DNA from: NCEH01 sp002257205
GTDB lineage: Bacteria; Pseudomonadota; Alphaproteobacteria; Rhizobiales; Xanthobacteraceae
Length of the DNA: 64,000 bases
Direction: 5' to 3' (one strand)
Assembly: GCF_043195105.1 (NCBI RefSeq)
Contig: NZ_JBAFWO010000003.1
Shown here: positions 49,161 to 58,587 of the stretch, one piece after another
Layout of the letters: each line of letters starts with the position of its first letter
Position numbering within the stretch: position 1 is the stretch's first letter
Program-made: the position numbers and the translations under genes
The notes under the pieces: generated by a model
Databases searched by the model: none
The model's input: the letters and a program-made list of their open reading frames with translations, nothing else
What the model was told of the DNA's origin: nothing

Positions 49161-49905
49161 TCGGATCAACCTCAACCAGTTCCGGCACGCGACGGCGCCG
49201 GATCAGCCACCAGACCCCGAGCAGATCGGCGATGCCGACCCAAAGGCGGTCGAAGAAGCCATATTTGGATTTGCCGTGCCAGCGCGGCCGGTCCACCACC
49301 GGATATGTCACGACGCGATACCCTTCACGCGCGACAAGCGCGGGCGTGAAGCGGTGAAGCCCGTCAAATACCGGCAGGCGCAGATAGAGTTCGCGCCGCA
49401 CGACTTTCAGGCCGCACCCTGTATCCTTGGTTCCGTCCTGCAGCAATCCCCCCCGCACCGCATTCGCGATGCGCGATTGGACGCGCTTGAAGGCGGTGTC
49501 CTTGCGCCCCTGCCGCTCGCCCTGCGCCATGCCGACGCGGGGGCCGCCCTCGTCTAGCGTGCGCAGCAGCTCCGGCAGATAGATCGGATTGTTCTGCCCG
49601 TCGCCGTCGAGCAGCAAAAGGATCTCGCCGGTCGCCGCCCAGGCGCCCGTGTTGACACCTGCGGATTTCCCGCAGGCCTTGGCATGGCGCAGGATGCGGA
49701 CATAAGGCCGTGTCGCGGCGACGGCGTTGAGCTGCGCCAGCGTATCGTCCGCGGACCCGTCGTCCACGAAGATCAGCTCGAACGGCTCCTTGAGCGCGGC
49801 GTCGATCTCGGCAACCAGAGGAGCGATGTTCTCCGCCTCGTCCTTGACCGAGATGACGACCGAAAGGCGTGTATTGTGCGGGGTATTGGGCGCGGGGGAA
49901 TTCAA
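49150..49905 (-). CDS. Glycosyltransferase family 2 (polyprenyl-phosphate sugar synthase-like)
   Basis: 251 residues. GT-A fold with VISVKDEAENI at 16-26, FVDDGSADDT near 46-55 and LLLDGDGQNNP near 92-102; this is the DPM1/ArnC-like pattern. No C-terminal TM pair (the LAB_N gene may supply membrane attachment). Likely makes polyprenyl-phosphate sugar, the donor for the ArnT-like enzyme of the same operon. Start is TTG 49905, sharing TTGA with the PAP2 stop. Confidence 0.88.
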   Translation of the reverse strand: MNSPAPNTPHNTRLSVVISVKDEAENIAPLVAEIDAALKEPFELIFVDDGSADDTLAQLNAVAATRPYVRILRHAKACGKSAGVNTGAWAATGEILLLLDGDGQNNPIYLPELLRTLDEGGPRVGMAQGERQGRKDTAFKRVQSRIANAVRGGLLQDGTKDTGCGLKVVRRELYLRLPVFDGLHRFTPALVAREGYRVVTYPVVDRPRWHGKSKYGFFDRLWVGIADLLGVWWLIRRRRVPELVEVDPNAR

Positions 49906-50807
49906 GATCTCGCCTCTTCGAGCGCGGACATGCGTGCGGATTTAGGGATAAGACGGATGAGCCTGTGTGCGCCCGGCCCCGCCATGGGGCGGATGGTTCC
50001 GTCCCCCGCCACGGCGAAGACCAGACGGCGCGCGGCGAACAGCTTCACCAGGAGGATGGTCGAAACGCTGGCCAGCGCCGCGCCCGCGAGCACATCGCTG
50101 GGATAATGCGAGCCGAGCACAACGCGCGATACACCGACAAGAGTCGCGACCGCGATCAGCGCGCCGCGTGCGCGGGGAAAGAGGGCGGCGAAAGCCAGGG
50201 CCACGGCGAACACCACGGTGCTGTGTCCGGAGGGAAAAGAGGAGAAACTGGCGCGCATGGCAAACCAGTCGAACGTCAGCTGCGCGTTCGGCCCGGTGAG
50301 GTGAAGCGCCATGTAGGGCCGCGCGCGGCCGAGCAGATATTTCACCACCAGCACCGCAAGCCCGACGCCGGCGACATTGAGGAACACGAAGCCGACCCGC
50401 GCCACCACGGCGGCCGCGATGCGCCGGCCCATGTCGTCGAGACGAGGCTTGAGCGCGAGCACGCCCAGCAGGGCAAGGCCAAGCGGCCACAGAATCACGC
50501 CCCCGAGCCCGAGCACGGTGATCCGCTCGAAGAAATGCACCACGCCCATCGGCGTCTTCAGCCGCAGGCCGGGGATCAACGGATCCACAAGGATCATCAA
50601 GGCGGCGATCATGCTCACCACGAGAATGGCGAGGGACACCCCTTCCACCGCCCCGGCCAGCCCGATCCGCGGCCGCGGCCCGCGCACGGGTCGATGCCAA
50701 AGATAGCGCCAGGCGCCGAGCAGGCTCGCGACTACCGCCAGAAGATCGGCGAGCATGCGCGCAAGGCGGCCATTGGCCCCGCTCTCCCGCGGCGCAGCGG
50801 CGGTCAT
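49902..50807 (-). CDS. PAP2-superfamily membrane phosphatase
   Basis: 301 residues, about six TM segments. All three phosphatase motifs are intact: KYLLGRARP (C1), FPSGHSTV (C2) and SRVVLGSHYPSDVLAG (C3). This suggests a membrane enzyme acting on lipid phosphates such as lipid A 1- or 4'-phosphate (LpxE/LpxF type) or undecaprenyl pyrophosphate. Overlaps the GT39 gene in ATGA and the GT2 gene in TTGA, so it is a middle gene of a four-gene operon. Confidence 0.88.
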   Translation of the reverse strand: MTAAAPRESGANGRLARMLADLLAVVASLLGAWRYLWHRPVRGPRPRIGLAGAVEGVSLAILVVSMIAALMILVDPLIPGLRLKTPMGVVHFFERITVLGLGGVILWPLGLALLGVLALKPRLDDMGRRIAAAVVARVGFVFLNVAGVGLAVLVVKYLLGRARPYMALHLTGPNAQLTFDWFAMRASFSSFPSGHSTVVFAVALAFAALFPRARGALIAVATLVGVSRVVLGSHYPSDVLAGAALASVSTILLVKLFAARRLVFAVAGDGTIRPMAGPGAHRLIRLIPKSARMSALEEARS

Positions 50808-52534
50808 GGCGTGCCCTCCGCCGGCCGGTAAGCGGTGATGCTCACCTTGCGGCCGCCATTATAGGTGAAGCCGTCCACGGTCGCGGTGGCGCGGTAGGCC
50901 AGGCCGATATCGCGGGCGTGGGCCTCGAACAACGGCTTCATATCCGCCCCGATGAAGGCGATCGCGCAGCCGCCCTTCTTGAGCAGGTCGCCGGCCTGAT
51001 GGGGATCGGTGAACTTGATATCTGTCCCCACAAGGAACACGAGGCTTGGCTCCTGATAGGGGACGGTCGCGACATTGGCCGCCGGGCAGCCGCTTTCGTG
51101 CACGATCTCGGCGAGGCGCTCGGAAATCCACACGCCGCGCATCTGCGGCAGCAGCACGCCGAACACGCCCCAATACAGAACCAGGGCGCCCAGCACCGCG
51201 ACGAGGAAGGCCGCCTGCGGTCCCGGCGCGGCAATGCTGCGCGCGGCGATCACCAGCAGCACCACCGCCACCGCCAGCAGCGGCCAGGCGGCAAGCCCCA
51301 GCCCGCTGCCGAGATAATGGAAGCCGACCACGAGCACGATGAATAAAAGGCCGCCGAGGATCGGCCAGAGATTGGCGAAATCCCGCATCCGCCGCCCCTG
51401 CCCCGCGAGCGCGCCGCGCTCCATGGCCAGAGCGGCGAGGATGGCAAGGCCGGGATAAAGCGGCAGCACATAATGCGGCAGCTTGGTCGCGGTGATCTCG
51501 AACACGATCCAGGCCGGGACGACCCAGGCCAGCAGGAAGCGTACCGCGCGGTCCTTGCGGGCGCGCCAGGCAAACGGCACCGCCATGGCCACCAGCGCAA
51601 TCGCGGGCCAGAAGGTGCCCCACATGGCGAGGAGATAGGTGCCCGGCGGGCCCCAATGCCCCTCCTGCCCGTCCGTCACCTTGCCCAGCATGTCGACGCC
51701 GACCGCGAGCTTGTAGAAGGCGCCGTTGGTGACGAAATAAATGGCGATGAACCACGGCAGGCAGATCAGCGCGCACCAGGCCAGCCCCGGCAGCGGCTTC
51801 AACCGCCGAAGGAACCCGCCGGACCGCTCGATGATCACCAGAACCAGGATCGGCAGGCCCACGAACAGGGGCGCCATAGGTCCCTTGATCATGATGCCGA
51901 CGCCGAGCCCGGTCCAGAACAGCGCCGCCCAGCCGAAATCGCGCGTCCTGTCGCCGTCGGGCCGCACATAGATTCGCGCCAGGGCCGCCATGGAGCAGAG
52001 CGTGGTGAACAGCAGCATGGCGTCGGTCTTGGCGAGGCGCGCTTCCACCCCCAGCAGCACGCAGCTCGCCATCATGAGGCCGGCCAGCAGGGCGCCACGC
52101 CGCGACACGAAATTCAGCGCCGCCCAATAGGTCAGCAGCACGGCGCCGATGGCGGCGAACAAGGACGGCAGGCGATAAAAGAGGATGGAGGAGCGCGCCG
52201 ACGGGCCGACAAGGGCCTCGCCGAGGGTCACGCTCGCGGCCTGGAGCCAATGAATGCCGGCCGGCTTCTTGTATCGCACCTGGTCGTGGAAGCGGATGTC
52301 CACATAATTCCCGGTCTCGAGCATCTGCTTGGTGGCCTGGGCGAAGCGCGCTTCGTCCCGGTCGATGGGCGAGATGGTGGAAATGCCCGGTATGAAGGCG
52401 AGCAGAGCCACCACCACCAGCGCGAGCATGGCGCGCGCATGGCTTGCGGCCATGCGATCGAGGCCTTCGCTCAGGAAGGTCCCAATATCGATGGCCCGGG
52501 TGCGGCGCGTGCCGGCGGGCTCGGAAATGGCCAT
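50804..52534 (-). CDS. ArnT-like glycosyltransferase (GT39/GT83)
   Basis: 576 residues with about eleven TM segments. N-terminal periplasmic-loop motif PIDRDEARFAQATKQMLETGNYVDIRFHDQ carries the DE(A/P)R catalytic pattern of ArnT/GT39 enzymes; YKKPAGIHWLQA follows. Uses a polyprenyl-phosphate sugar to modify lipid A or another envelope lipid on the periplasmic side. The sugar is not determined; in rhizobia relatives add galacturonate. ATG 52534 is a plausible start. First gene of the ArnT-PAP2-GT2-LAB_N operon. Confidence 0.88.
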   Translation of the reverse strand: MAISEPAGTRRTRAIDIGTFLSEGLDRMAASHARAMLALVVVALLAFIPGISTISPIDRDEARFAQATKQMLETGNYVDIRFHDQVRYKKPAGIHWLQAASVTLGEALVGPSARSSILFYRLPSLFAAIGAVLLTYWAALNFVSRRGALLAGLMMASCVLLGVEARLAKTDAMLLFTTLCSMAALARIYVRPDGDRTRDFGWAALFWTGLGVGIMIKGPMAPLFVGLPILVLVIIERSGGFLRRLKPLPGLAWCALICLPWFIAIYFVTNGAFYKLAVGVDMLGKVTDGQEGHWGPPGTYLLAMWGTFWPAIALVAMAVPFAWRARKDRAVRFLLAWVVPAWIVFEITATKLPHYVLPLYPGLAILAALAMERGALAGQGRRMRDFANLWPILGGLLFIVLVVGFHYLGSGLGLAAWPLLAVAVVLLVIAARSIAAPGPQAAFLVAVLGALVLYWGVFGVLLPQMRGVWISERLAEIVHESGCPAANVATVPYQEPSLVFLVGTDIKFTDPHQAGDLLKKGGCAIAFIGADMKPLFEAHARDIGLAYRATATVDGFTYNGGRKVSITAYRPAEGTP

Positions 52535-52689
52535 GCGTTCAGTCGGGTCCGGTCGTTCAGGGCGCGGGACCATAGCAGAAACGCCCGCGCCGGAAAGAGC
52601 CACCTCCCCGCTTGGCCACGACCATGTTCCCCATGGTCTGCACTGGCGGAGCAGATGGGCGGAAGAATGGCGCTCCGCCCCACTCCGCC

Positions 52690-53508
52690 TCAGGCAGCGT
52701 CGCCGAATTCGTCCCAATCGAGATCGGCGCCGAAGGCGAGCCAGCGGGCATTGGCGCCGAGCACGCCAGCCAGAGCGGCCCCGTCGGGAATCAGGAGAGG
52801 TAAAGCGGAGAGAATGACGTCTGGTCCGGCGGAGCCGCCGCCCCAGACCATGCGCTGCGGACAATGGGCCAGCAAACCGCGCCCCGCCCGCTCCAAGGCC
52901 AGCGGGCAGGTCTCTCGGGAAAGCCGCAAGCGCAGCCACAAATCGGTGTGGCCAACCTGCTCGATCTCGGGCGACCCACCGCTCTCCCGCCCGTCACCGA
53001 TGCAATAATCGATCAGCACGGGCACGGCGTGTCCCAATACGAACGGCAGGGCGCGGCGCGCCTCGGTGCCGGAAAGCTGGAGGTGAAGCCCGAAGGCGCC
53101 GAGGCGCCGCATCAGCACGCCGGCGACAGCCTGCCCCGCGGCGGCGAGGTCCGCGCCATCGATGGAAACCGCCACCACACCGTGTCGGGCCATCTGCGCC
53201 AAGGTTGCCGCCTCAAGCCAGGCATTGCCGGGAACCACCGCCCGCAAGCGAGTGGGTGCCCGCGTCACGATCCATTGGACATCGCACAGGAGCGCTGGCG
53301 CGGGGACCCTTATCACGGCAGCGGACGTGCCCGTCAGATCCATGTGGCGGAGCAGAAAGCGCGCCAGGACCTGCGCCTGTTGCCCGCCTTGAGGCGCGGA
53401 AGCGGCAAGCGTATCGCAATCCGGCACATGCAGACCCGCATCCACCAGATCGATGCCGCCTGCGGTCCCTATCCCCGCATGAAGGGTGCGTGCGTCGATC
53501 GCTTTCAT
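52690..53508 (-). CDS. Amidohydrolase-like protein (COG3618 type) lacking metal residues
   Basis: 272 residues. The order of elements matches the 2-pyrone-4,6-dicarboxylate hydrolase/lactonase group: early VDAGLHVPD in place of DxHxH, FLLRHMDLTGTSAAVIRVPAP, a middle GFGLHLQLSG-like block (here GAFGLHLQLSG), VPVLIDY and CPQRMVWGGGSAG where the family has VWGTDWPH. The first His of HxH is Gly and the terminal catalytic Asp is also gone, so it is probably not a hydrolase. ATG 53508 has GGAAG nearby; longer in-frame starts exist at 53538. Family call by pattern; function unknown. Confidence 0.55.
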   Translation of the reverse strand: MKAIDARTLHAGIGTAGGIDLVDAGLHVPDCDTLAASAPQGGQQAQVLARFLLRHMDLTGTSAAVIRVPAPALLCDVQWIVTRAPTRLRAVVPGNAWLEAATLAQMARHGVVAVSIDGADLAAAGQAVAGVLMRRLGAFGLHLQLSGTEARRALPFVLGHAVPVLIDYCIGDGRESGGSPEIEQVGHTDLWLRLRLSRETCPLALERAGRGLLAHCPQRMVWGGGSAGPDVILSALPLLIPDGAALAGVLGANARWLAFGADLDWDEFGDAA

Positions 53509-53656
53509 GTCTTCCGTCTCGGCCTTCGCGTCCGGCATTGTTTTCGCGGATCTATGCGAGGACAATAGCCGGCAATTCGAAGATAACGGAAGCCATCTTA
53601 ATGATTATTGCATCCAGACTGGAGACCGATCCTGCCGCCAGTTTTATTGCGATGCA

Positions 53657-53845
53657 TTATTTTGTCAGAATCAGCTTCCCCTGCGAGGTGAGGCGCAGCT
53701 GGTAGACTTGCTCTCCGTGCGCGATGGTGATGACGCGCCCCGCAGCAAACAGATCCCGGCTGTCGAGCTGCAAACCGATCATCGGCACAGCCCGCGCCTT
53801 GTTTTCCGCGCCCCACGCCGCACCGCCATGTTCATGCTTCGCCAT
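53657..53845 (-). CDS. hemP: Hemin uptake protein HemP
   Basis: 62 residues, typical length. C-terminal signature VYQLRLTSQGKLILTK with the preceding VITIAHGEQ strand is the HemP family; the N-terminal half is variable. HemP is linked to hemin uptake and in several bacteria activates transcription of hemin receptor genes. Start ATG 53845 preceded by GGAG (about ten bases upstream). Solitary: no hmuRSTUV genes in this window. A TTCTAA-type site upstream suggests iron control. Confidence 0.9.
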   Translation of the reverse strand: MAKHEHGGAAWGAENKARAVPMIGLQLDSRDLFAAGRVITIAHGEQVYQLRLTSQGKLILTK

Positions 53846-54123
53846 TTTTAATTACTCCAAATCGAATTCTCGCACAGAATGGCTTAGAACAAGTTTTTCT
53901 GCTCCTTAGAACCATTCAATATTAAGTCGTGACTGCATGAACGTTCAGTAATACATTAGGACATGCAAATCAACGCAGGCGCGTCAAAGCGTTTCGCAAT
54001 GCACGCGACGTTGCGGCGAGTTGGATCGAAAAGAGCTTGGAAGACTTCTGGAAAATCAGCGCCGCCGGGCCGATCTGGCCCGGCATTGGAACAACACTAA
54101 AGTGCGCTGCTTGGCCGGGAGCA
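53846..54123. other. Intergenic region upstream of hemP
   Basis: 278 bp, AT-rich on the hemP side, containing two TTCTAA half-sites on the hemP strand (53884-53889 and 53906-53911 as TTAGAA on plus) and no gene. The end of the RND permease gene lies at its right. Confidence 0.5.
53906..53920 (-). promoter_or_regulatory. Irr/ICE-like iron-control element upstream of hemP
   Basis: On the hemP strand the site reads ATTGAATGGTTCTAA: ten of twelve positions of the two half-sites match the known ICE pattern TTAGAA-N3-TTCTAA. A second TTCTAA lies 22 bp nearer the gene, two helical turns away. Irr or a related Fur-family regulator would be the expected protein. Confidence 0.5.
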
Positions 54124-57100
54124 CTATTCCGCCGGCGCGGGTGGAGGCGCCGGCCGCGGATCCTCGCCGCCGGAGACCGCGCGGGTCACGATCCGGTCGA
54201 ACCGGTCGAGATAGAGATAGATCACCGGCGTGATGTAGAGGGTGAGCAATTGCGACACCAGCAGCCCGCCCACCACTGCGATGCCGAGCGGCTGGCGCAG
54301 TTCCGAGCCCGCCCCTGCGCCGAGCGCGATTGGCAGCACGCCGAAGATCGCGGCGAGCGTGGTCATCATGATGGGACGGAAGCGCATCAGGCAGGCTTCG
54401 CGGATGGCGTCCTGCGCCTCCACGCCTTCGCGCCGCCGGCCGAGCGCGAAGTCGATCATCATGATCGCATTCTTTTTCACGATGCCCACCAGCATGACGA
54501 TGCCGATGATGGCGATCACCGACAATTCCATGTCGAAGATCATCAGGGTCAAGATCGCGCCGATGCCCGCGGACGGCAGGCCGGACAGGATCGTCAGCGG
54601 GTGAATGAAGCTTTCATAAAGGATGCCGAGCACGATGTAGATCACCACCACGGCGGCGAGAATCAGCAGCGGCTGGTTAGAAAGCGAATCCTGGAACACC
54701 TGGGCGGTGCCCTGGAAGCCGGTATAAACGCTCGCCGGCAGGTTCGACGCCCGTTCCGCGGCGCGGATCTGGTCCACGGCCTGGCCGAGCGAGGTCCCCG
54801 GCGTGAGGTTGAACGAGATGGTCACGGACGGCTGCTGCTGCTGGTGGGCAATCTGTAGCGGACCGACCGTGCGGCGAATCTCCGCCACCGATTCCAGCGG
54901 CACCACCCCGCCCTTCGAGGTGCGCAGATAGACCTTGCTGAGGTCGTTGGCATCGCGCTGGAAGCGCGGCTGCACCTCGGCGATGATCGCATATTGATTG
55001 GTGGAGGTGTAAAGCGTCGCCACCTGCCGGGTACCGAACTGGGTATAGAGTGCGTCGCGCAATTGCGCTTCGGTAATGCCGAGCGCGGCCGCCTTGTCCT
55101 TGTCGAGGTCGATGGTGAGCTGCGGATTGGAGATCTGAAGATCCGAGGTCACGTCGCGCAGGCCGGGCAGCTCCGCGAGCCGGTCCAGCAGCGCAGGCGC
55201 GGCAGCATAGAGGGCGTCTGTGTCCGAGCTTTGCAGCGTGTATTGATACTGGCTCTTGGAAGCGACGCCGCCGATATTGATGTTCTGAACCGGCTGGAAG
55301 AAGACGTTGACGCCAGGGATCACCGCCATGCGCTTGCGCAGGTCCTGGATGATCTGCGTTGCACTTTTGCTGCGCTCCGCGCGCGGTTTCAGCGCCACGA
55401 ACAGGCGGCCGGTATTGGTGGTGCGGCTGATGCCGGTGGCCCCGGCGGTGGAGACGAGATAGGCGACATTCGGATCCTCGCGCACCGCATCGGCGACCCG
55501 CTTCTGCCGCTCGACCATGGCTTCGAACGAGGTGTCGGTCGCCGCCTCCACCGTGCCGGTGATGAAGCCGGTGTCCTCGGTGGGAAAGAAGCCTTTGGGG
55601 ATCGCGATATAAAGCGCCACGGAAGCGAACAGGGTCGCGAACGTAACGCCCAGCATGAACGGGCGATGGCGCAGAACGAAGTCCAGGCTGCGCCGATAGC
55701 CGTCGAGCCAGGCTTCGAACATGGCCTCGGTCACGCGGAAGAAGGCATTGGGCTTCTTGTGATGGTCCACGGGTTTGAGGACGCGGGCACATAGCATCGG
55801 CGTCAAGGTCAGCGAGACGAAGCCCGACACTAGGATGGCGATGGAGATGGTCACCGCGAACTCGCGGAACACCCGACCCACCACGCCGCCCATGAACAAG
55901 ACCGGGATGAACACCGCGACCAGCGACAGCGTCATGGAAATGATGGTGAAGCCGATTTCCCGCGCGCCGAGGATCGCCGCCGCGAACGGCTTCATGCCGT
56001 TCTCGATGTGGCGATAGATGTTCTCCAGCACCACGATGGCGTCATCCACCACGAAGCCGACGCACAAGGTCAGCGCCAGCAGCGTCATGTTGTTGATCGA
56101 GAAGTTCAGCATCCACATGGCGGCGAAGGTGGCGATGATGGAGATCGGCAGCGCCAGCGCCGGGATGATGGTCGCGCGCACGTTGCGCAGGAACAGGAAA
56201 ATCACCAGGACCACCAGCACGATGGCTTCCATCAGCGTCTTCTGCACATCCGCCACCGCATCGCGGATGGACACCGAACGGTCGTTCAGCACCTGGATAT
56301 TGACCGAGGCGGGAAGCTGGGCGCGGTATTGTGCGAGATGGCCGCGCACTTCGTCCACCACGGCGACTGTGTTGGCCTCGGGCTGGCGCACCACGGCAAG
56401 AACGATGGACCGCTCGTCGTTGAACCAGGAGGCGATGCGCTCGTTCTCGACCCCGTTGGTGATGCGCGCGATCTCATCCAGCCGCACCGGCGCGCCGTTG
56501 CGCCACGCCACCACCAGCCGGCGATAGACGTCCGCATCGGCCTTGGGGATGCCCATGTCGATGGTGATCGACTGCTTGGGCCCGGACAATTGGCCGATGG
56601 GGGTATTGGAGGCGGCGGCCTGGATTGCGCTCTGGATGTCGGAGGCGGAGATATTACGCGTCGCCGCCGCGGCGGGATCGACGCGGATGCGCACGGCATA
56701 TTTCTGCGTGCCATAGATCTGGACCTGGGCAACGCCCGGCAATTGGGAAATCTGCTGGCCGATAATGGTGTCGGCGTATTCGTTGACCGAGGACAGGGGC
56801 AGCGTGTCGGAAGAGATGGCGAGCAGGATGACCGGAGCGTCGGCGGGATTGACCTTTCGAAAGCTCGGCGGCGTGGTCATCTCGTCGGGCAATTGCCGCT
56901 GGGCCACCGAAAGGGCCGACTGCACATCGAGAGCCGCCGCATCGATGCTGCGGGACAGGTCGAACTGGATGGTGATCGAACTCGAACCCTGTGTGCTCGA
57001 CGAGGTAAGCGAGGTGATGCCGGAAATCGTCGAAAGCTGGCGCTCGATGGGCGTCGCCACCGCCGAGGCCATGGTTTCCGGGCTGGCACCGGGAAGGGTC

Positions 57101-57243
57101 GCGGTGATGTTGATGGTGGGAAAGTCCACCCGCGGCAGGGCCGCTACCGGCAGAAGGCGATAGGCGAACAGGCCGGACACGATCAGCGACAACATCATCA
57201 GCGTCGTCAGGACCGGCCGGCGGATGCACAGTTCCGCGAACAT
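54124..57243 (-). CDS. RND multidrug efflux permease (MdtB/MdtC-like)
   Basis: 1039 residues, the length of HAE1 RND pumps. N-terminal RRPVLTTLMMLSLIVSGLFAY, the proton-relay helix TLCVGFVVDDAIVVLENIYRHIE near 400 with the two Asp residues, and FREFAVTISIAILVSGFVSLTLTPMLCARVL near 455-485. The C-terminal half repeats this (KNAIMMIDFALGRRREG). Follows its adaptor by 3 bp; together they export drugs or other small molecules through an outer-membrane channel encoded elsewhere (no OMF gene present). Confidence 0.95.
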   Translation of the reverse strand: MFAELCIRRPVLTTLMMLSLIVSGLFAYRLLPVAALPRVDFPTINITATLPGASPETMASAVATPIERQLSTISGITSLTSSSTQGSSSITIQFDLSRSIDAAALDVQSALSVAQRQLPDEMTTPPSFRKVNPADAPVILLAISSDTLPLSSVNEYADTIIGQQISQLPGVAQVQIYGTQKYAVRIRVDPAAAATRNISASDIQSAIQAAASNTPIGQLSGPKQSITIDMGIPKADADVYRRLVVAWRNGAPVRLDEIARITNGVENERIASWFNDERSIVLAVVRQPEANTVAVVDEVRGHLAQYRAQLPASVNIQVLNDRSVSIRDAVADVQKTLMEAIVLVVLVIFLFLRNVRATIIPALALPISIIATFAAMWMLNFSINNMTLLALTLCVGFVVDDAIVVLENIYRHIENGMKPFAAAILGAREIGFTIISMTLSLVAVFIPVLFMGGVVGRVFREFAVTISIAILVSGFVSLTLTPMLCARVLKPVDHHKKPNAFFRVTEAMFEAWLDGYRRSLDFVLRHRPFMLGVTFATLFASVALYIAIPKGFFPTEDTGFITGTVEAATDTSFEAMVERQKRVADAVREDPNVAYLVSTAGATGISRTTNTGRLFVALKPRAERSKSATQIIQDLRKRMAVIPGVNVFFQPVQNINIGGVASKSQYQYTLQSSDTDALYAAAPALLDRLAELPGLRDVTSDLQISNPQLTIDLDKDKAAALGITEAQLRDALYTQFGTRQVATLYTSTNQYAIIAEVQPRFQRDANDLSKVYLRTSKGGVVPLESVAEIRRTVGPLQIAHQQQQPSVTISFNLTPGTSLGQAVDQIRAAERASNLPASVYTGFQGTAQVFQDSLSNQPLLILAAVVVIYIVLGILYESFIHPLTILSGLPSAGIGAILTLMIFDMELSVIAIIGIVMLVGIVKKNAIMMIDFALGRRREGVEAQDAIREACLMRFRPIMMTTLAAIFGVLPIALGAGAGSELRQPLGIAVVGGLLVSQLLTLYITPVIYLYLDRFDRIVTRAVSGGEDPRPAPPPAPAE

Positions 57244-57246
57244 GGC

Positions 57247-58407
57247 TCAGCTCCCGGCCGGCCGCTGCGGCGCTATGGTCTTCACATCCACGCGGCTGCC
57301 GGCGCGCAGCGAAAGCTGGCCTTCCGTCACCACGGTCTCGCCATCGGAGAGGCCCTTCGTGATCACCGCCTCGCCGTCCACCGTGCGGGCAACGGACACC
57401 GGGCGCACCTGCGCCAAGCCCTTTTCGATCACGAACACAAACGTGCCTTTCTGCCCGTTCTGCACCGCTTCAGCGGGAATGGCGATCACGTCCGGCTCCA
57501 TGCGCAGGGTCACCGAAACGTCGCCGAGGGTGCCCGGCCACAGGCGCTCATCGTCATTGGCGAACAGCGCCCGCACCATCAGCGTGCCGGTCTGGGGATC
57601 AATCGTATTGTCGATCGCCACCACGCGACCGCCGCCTATGCGGTCGTTGCTCCCCTGGAGGCGCAGATCCACGTCCGCCTTGCCCATGGCCGCGCGCACT
57701 TCGCCCACATAGCGTTCCGGAACACCGAAGGTGACATAAATCGGCTTGAACTGGCGGACGGTGGCAAGCGTATCGTCCACTCGGATCACCGCGCCGGGGC
57801 GCACGCCGGAAATGCCGATCCGGCCCGTCACCGGCGAGGCGATCTCATAATAGGTGCGCTGTACGCGCAGGTTCTGAAGATTGGCCTCGTCCTGCTCGAC
57901 CGTGGCCCGTTGCATGTCAGCGGTGGTCTTGGCGTCGTCGAGCTGGACCTGGGATACCGCGCTGCGGGCGAGCAGGCCGCTGTAGCGCTCCACATCCCGC
58001 AGCGCCTTATCGAGCTGCACCTTGTCCTTGGCGAGGGTCGCCTCTGCCTGGCGGATCTGCGCGTCGACCTCGCGCGCATCGAGCACCAGCAGGACATCGC
58101 CCTTTTTGACCGCGGCACCATCCTCGAACAGCACCTGCTCCACCCGGCTGGTCACGCGGGCGCGGATGGCCACCGTTACCAGGGGTTCCACGGTGCCCAG
58201 CGCCTCAAGGCGCAACGGCATGTCCTTCTGGATCGCCGGCGCCACCAGAACCGGAACCCGGCGTTCCTGCTGAGCCTGAGCGCTCGCGGCTCCGCCTGTT
58301 TTTCCGATCAGACCATGGGTCCACGCATAGGCCACCGCGCCGATCGCGGCAAAACCGAGAACGACCATAAGTATCCGGCGCCCGTTCGCACTGCGTCCCA
58401 AACCCAT
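57247..58407 (-). CDS. RND efflux periplasmic adaptor (membrane fusion protein)
   Basis: 386 residues. N-terminal anchor helix (RRILMVVLGFAAIGAVAYAW) then the lipoyl/hairpin adaptor pattern: VTVAIRARVTSRVEQVLFEDGAAVKKGDVLLVLD, a coiled-coil hairpin with ATLAKDKVQLDKALRDVERY, and GRIGISGVRPGAVI and IDPQTGTLMVRALF barrel strands. ATG 58407 with GAGGTG upstream. The adaptor-permease order and 3-bp gap are typical of mdt/mex operons. Confidence 0.95.
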   Translation of the reverse strand: MGLGRSANGRRILMVVLGFAAIGAVAYAWTHGLIGKTGGAASAQAQQERRVPVLVAPAIQKDMPLRLEALGTVEPLVTVAIRARVTSRVEQVLFEDGAAVKKGDVLLVLDAREVDAQIRQAEATLAKDKVQLDKALRDVERYSGLLARSAVSQVQLDDAKTTADMQRATVEQDEANLQNLRVQRTYYEIASPVTGRIGISGVRPGAVIRVDDTLATVRQFKPIYVTFGVPERYVGEVRAAMGKADVDLRLQGSNDRIGGGRVVAIDNTIDPQTGTLMVRALFANDDERLWPGTLGDVSVTLRMEPDVIAIPAEAVQNGQKGTFVFVIEKGLAQVRPVSVARTVDGEAVITKGLSDGETVVTEGQLSLRAGSRVDVKTIAPQRPAGS

Positions 58408-58587
58408 AAACACCTCAATGCGAATGCCGCACATCGCAGGTTCGAGCGAAATCGGCCCGACCTTCCGTAAGCCGACCTCCATTTGACCCTGATTGGACGT
58501 TGAGGAAAGCGACTTTTGGCCCTCTGCGCCCGGCTTGACGCATCCGTGATCGGTCAAAACCACATGACGTTCGCGGGAAAAGATCGC

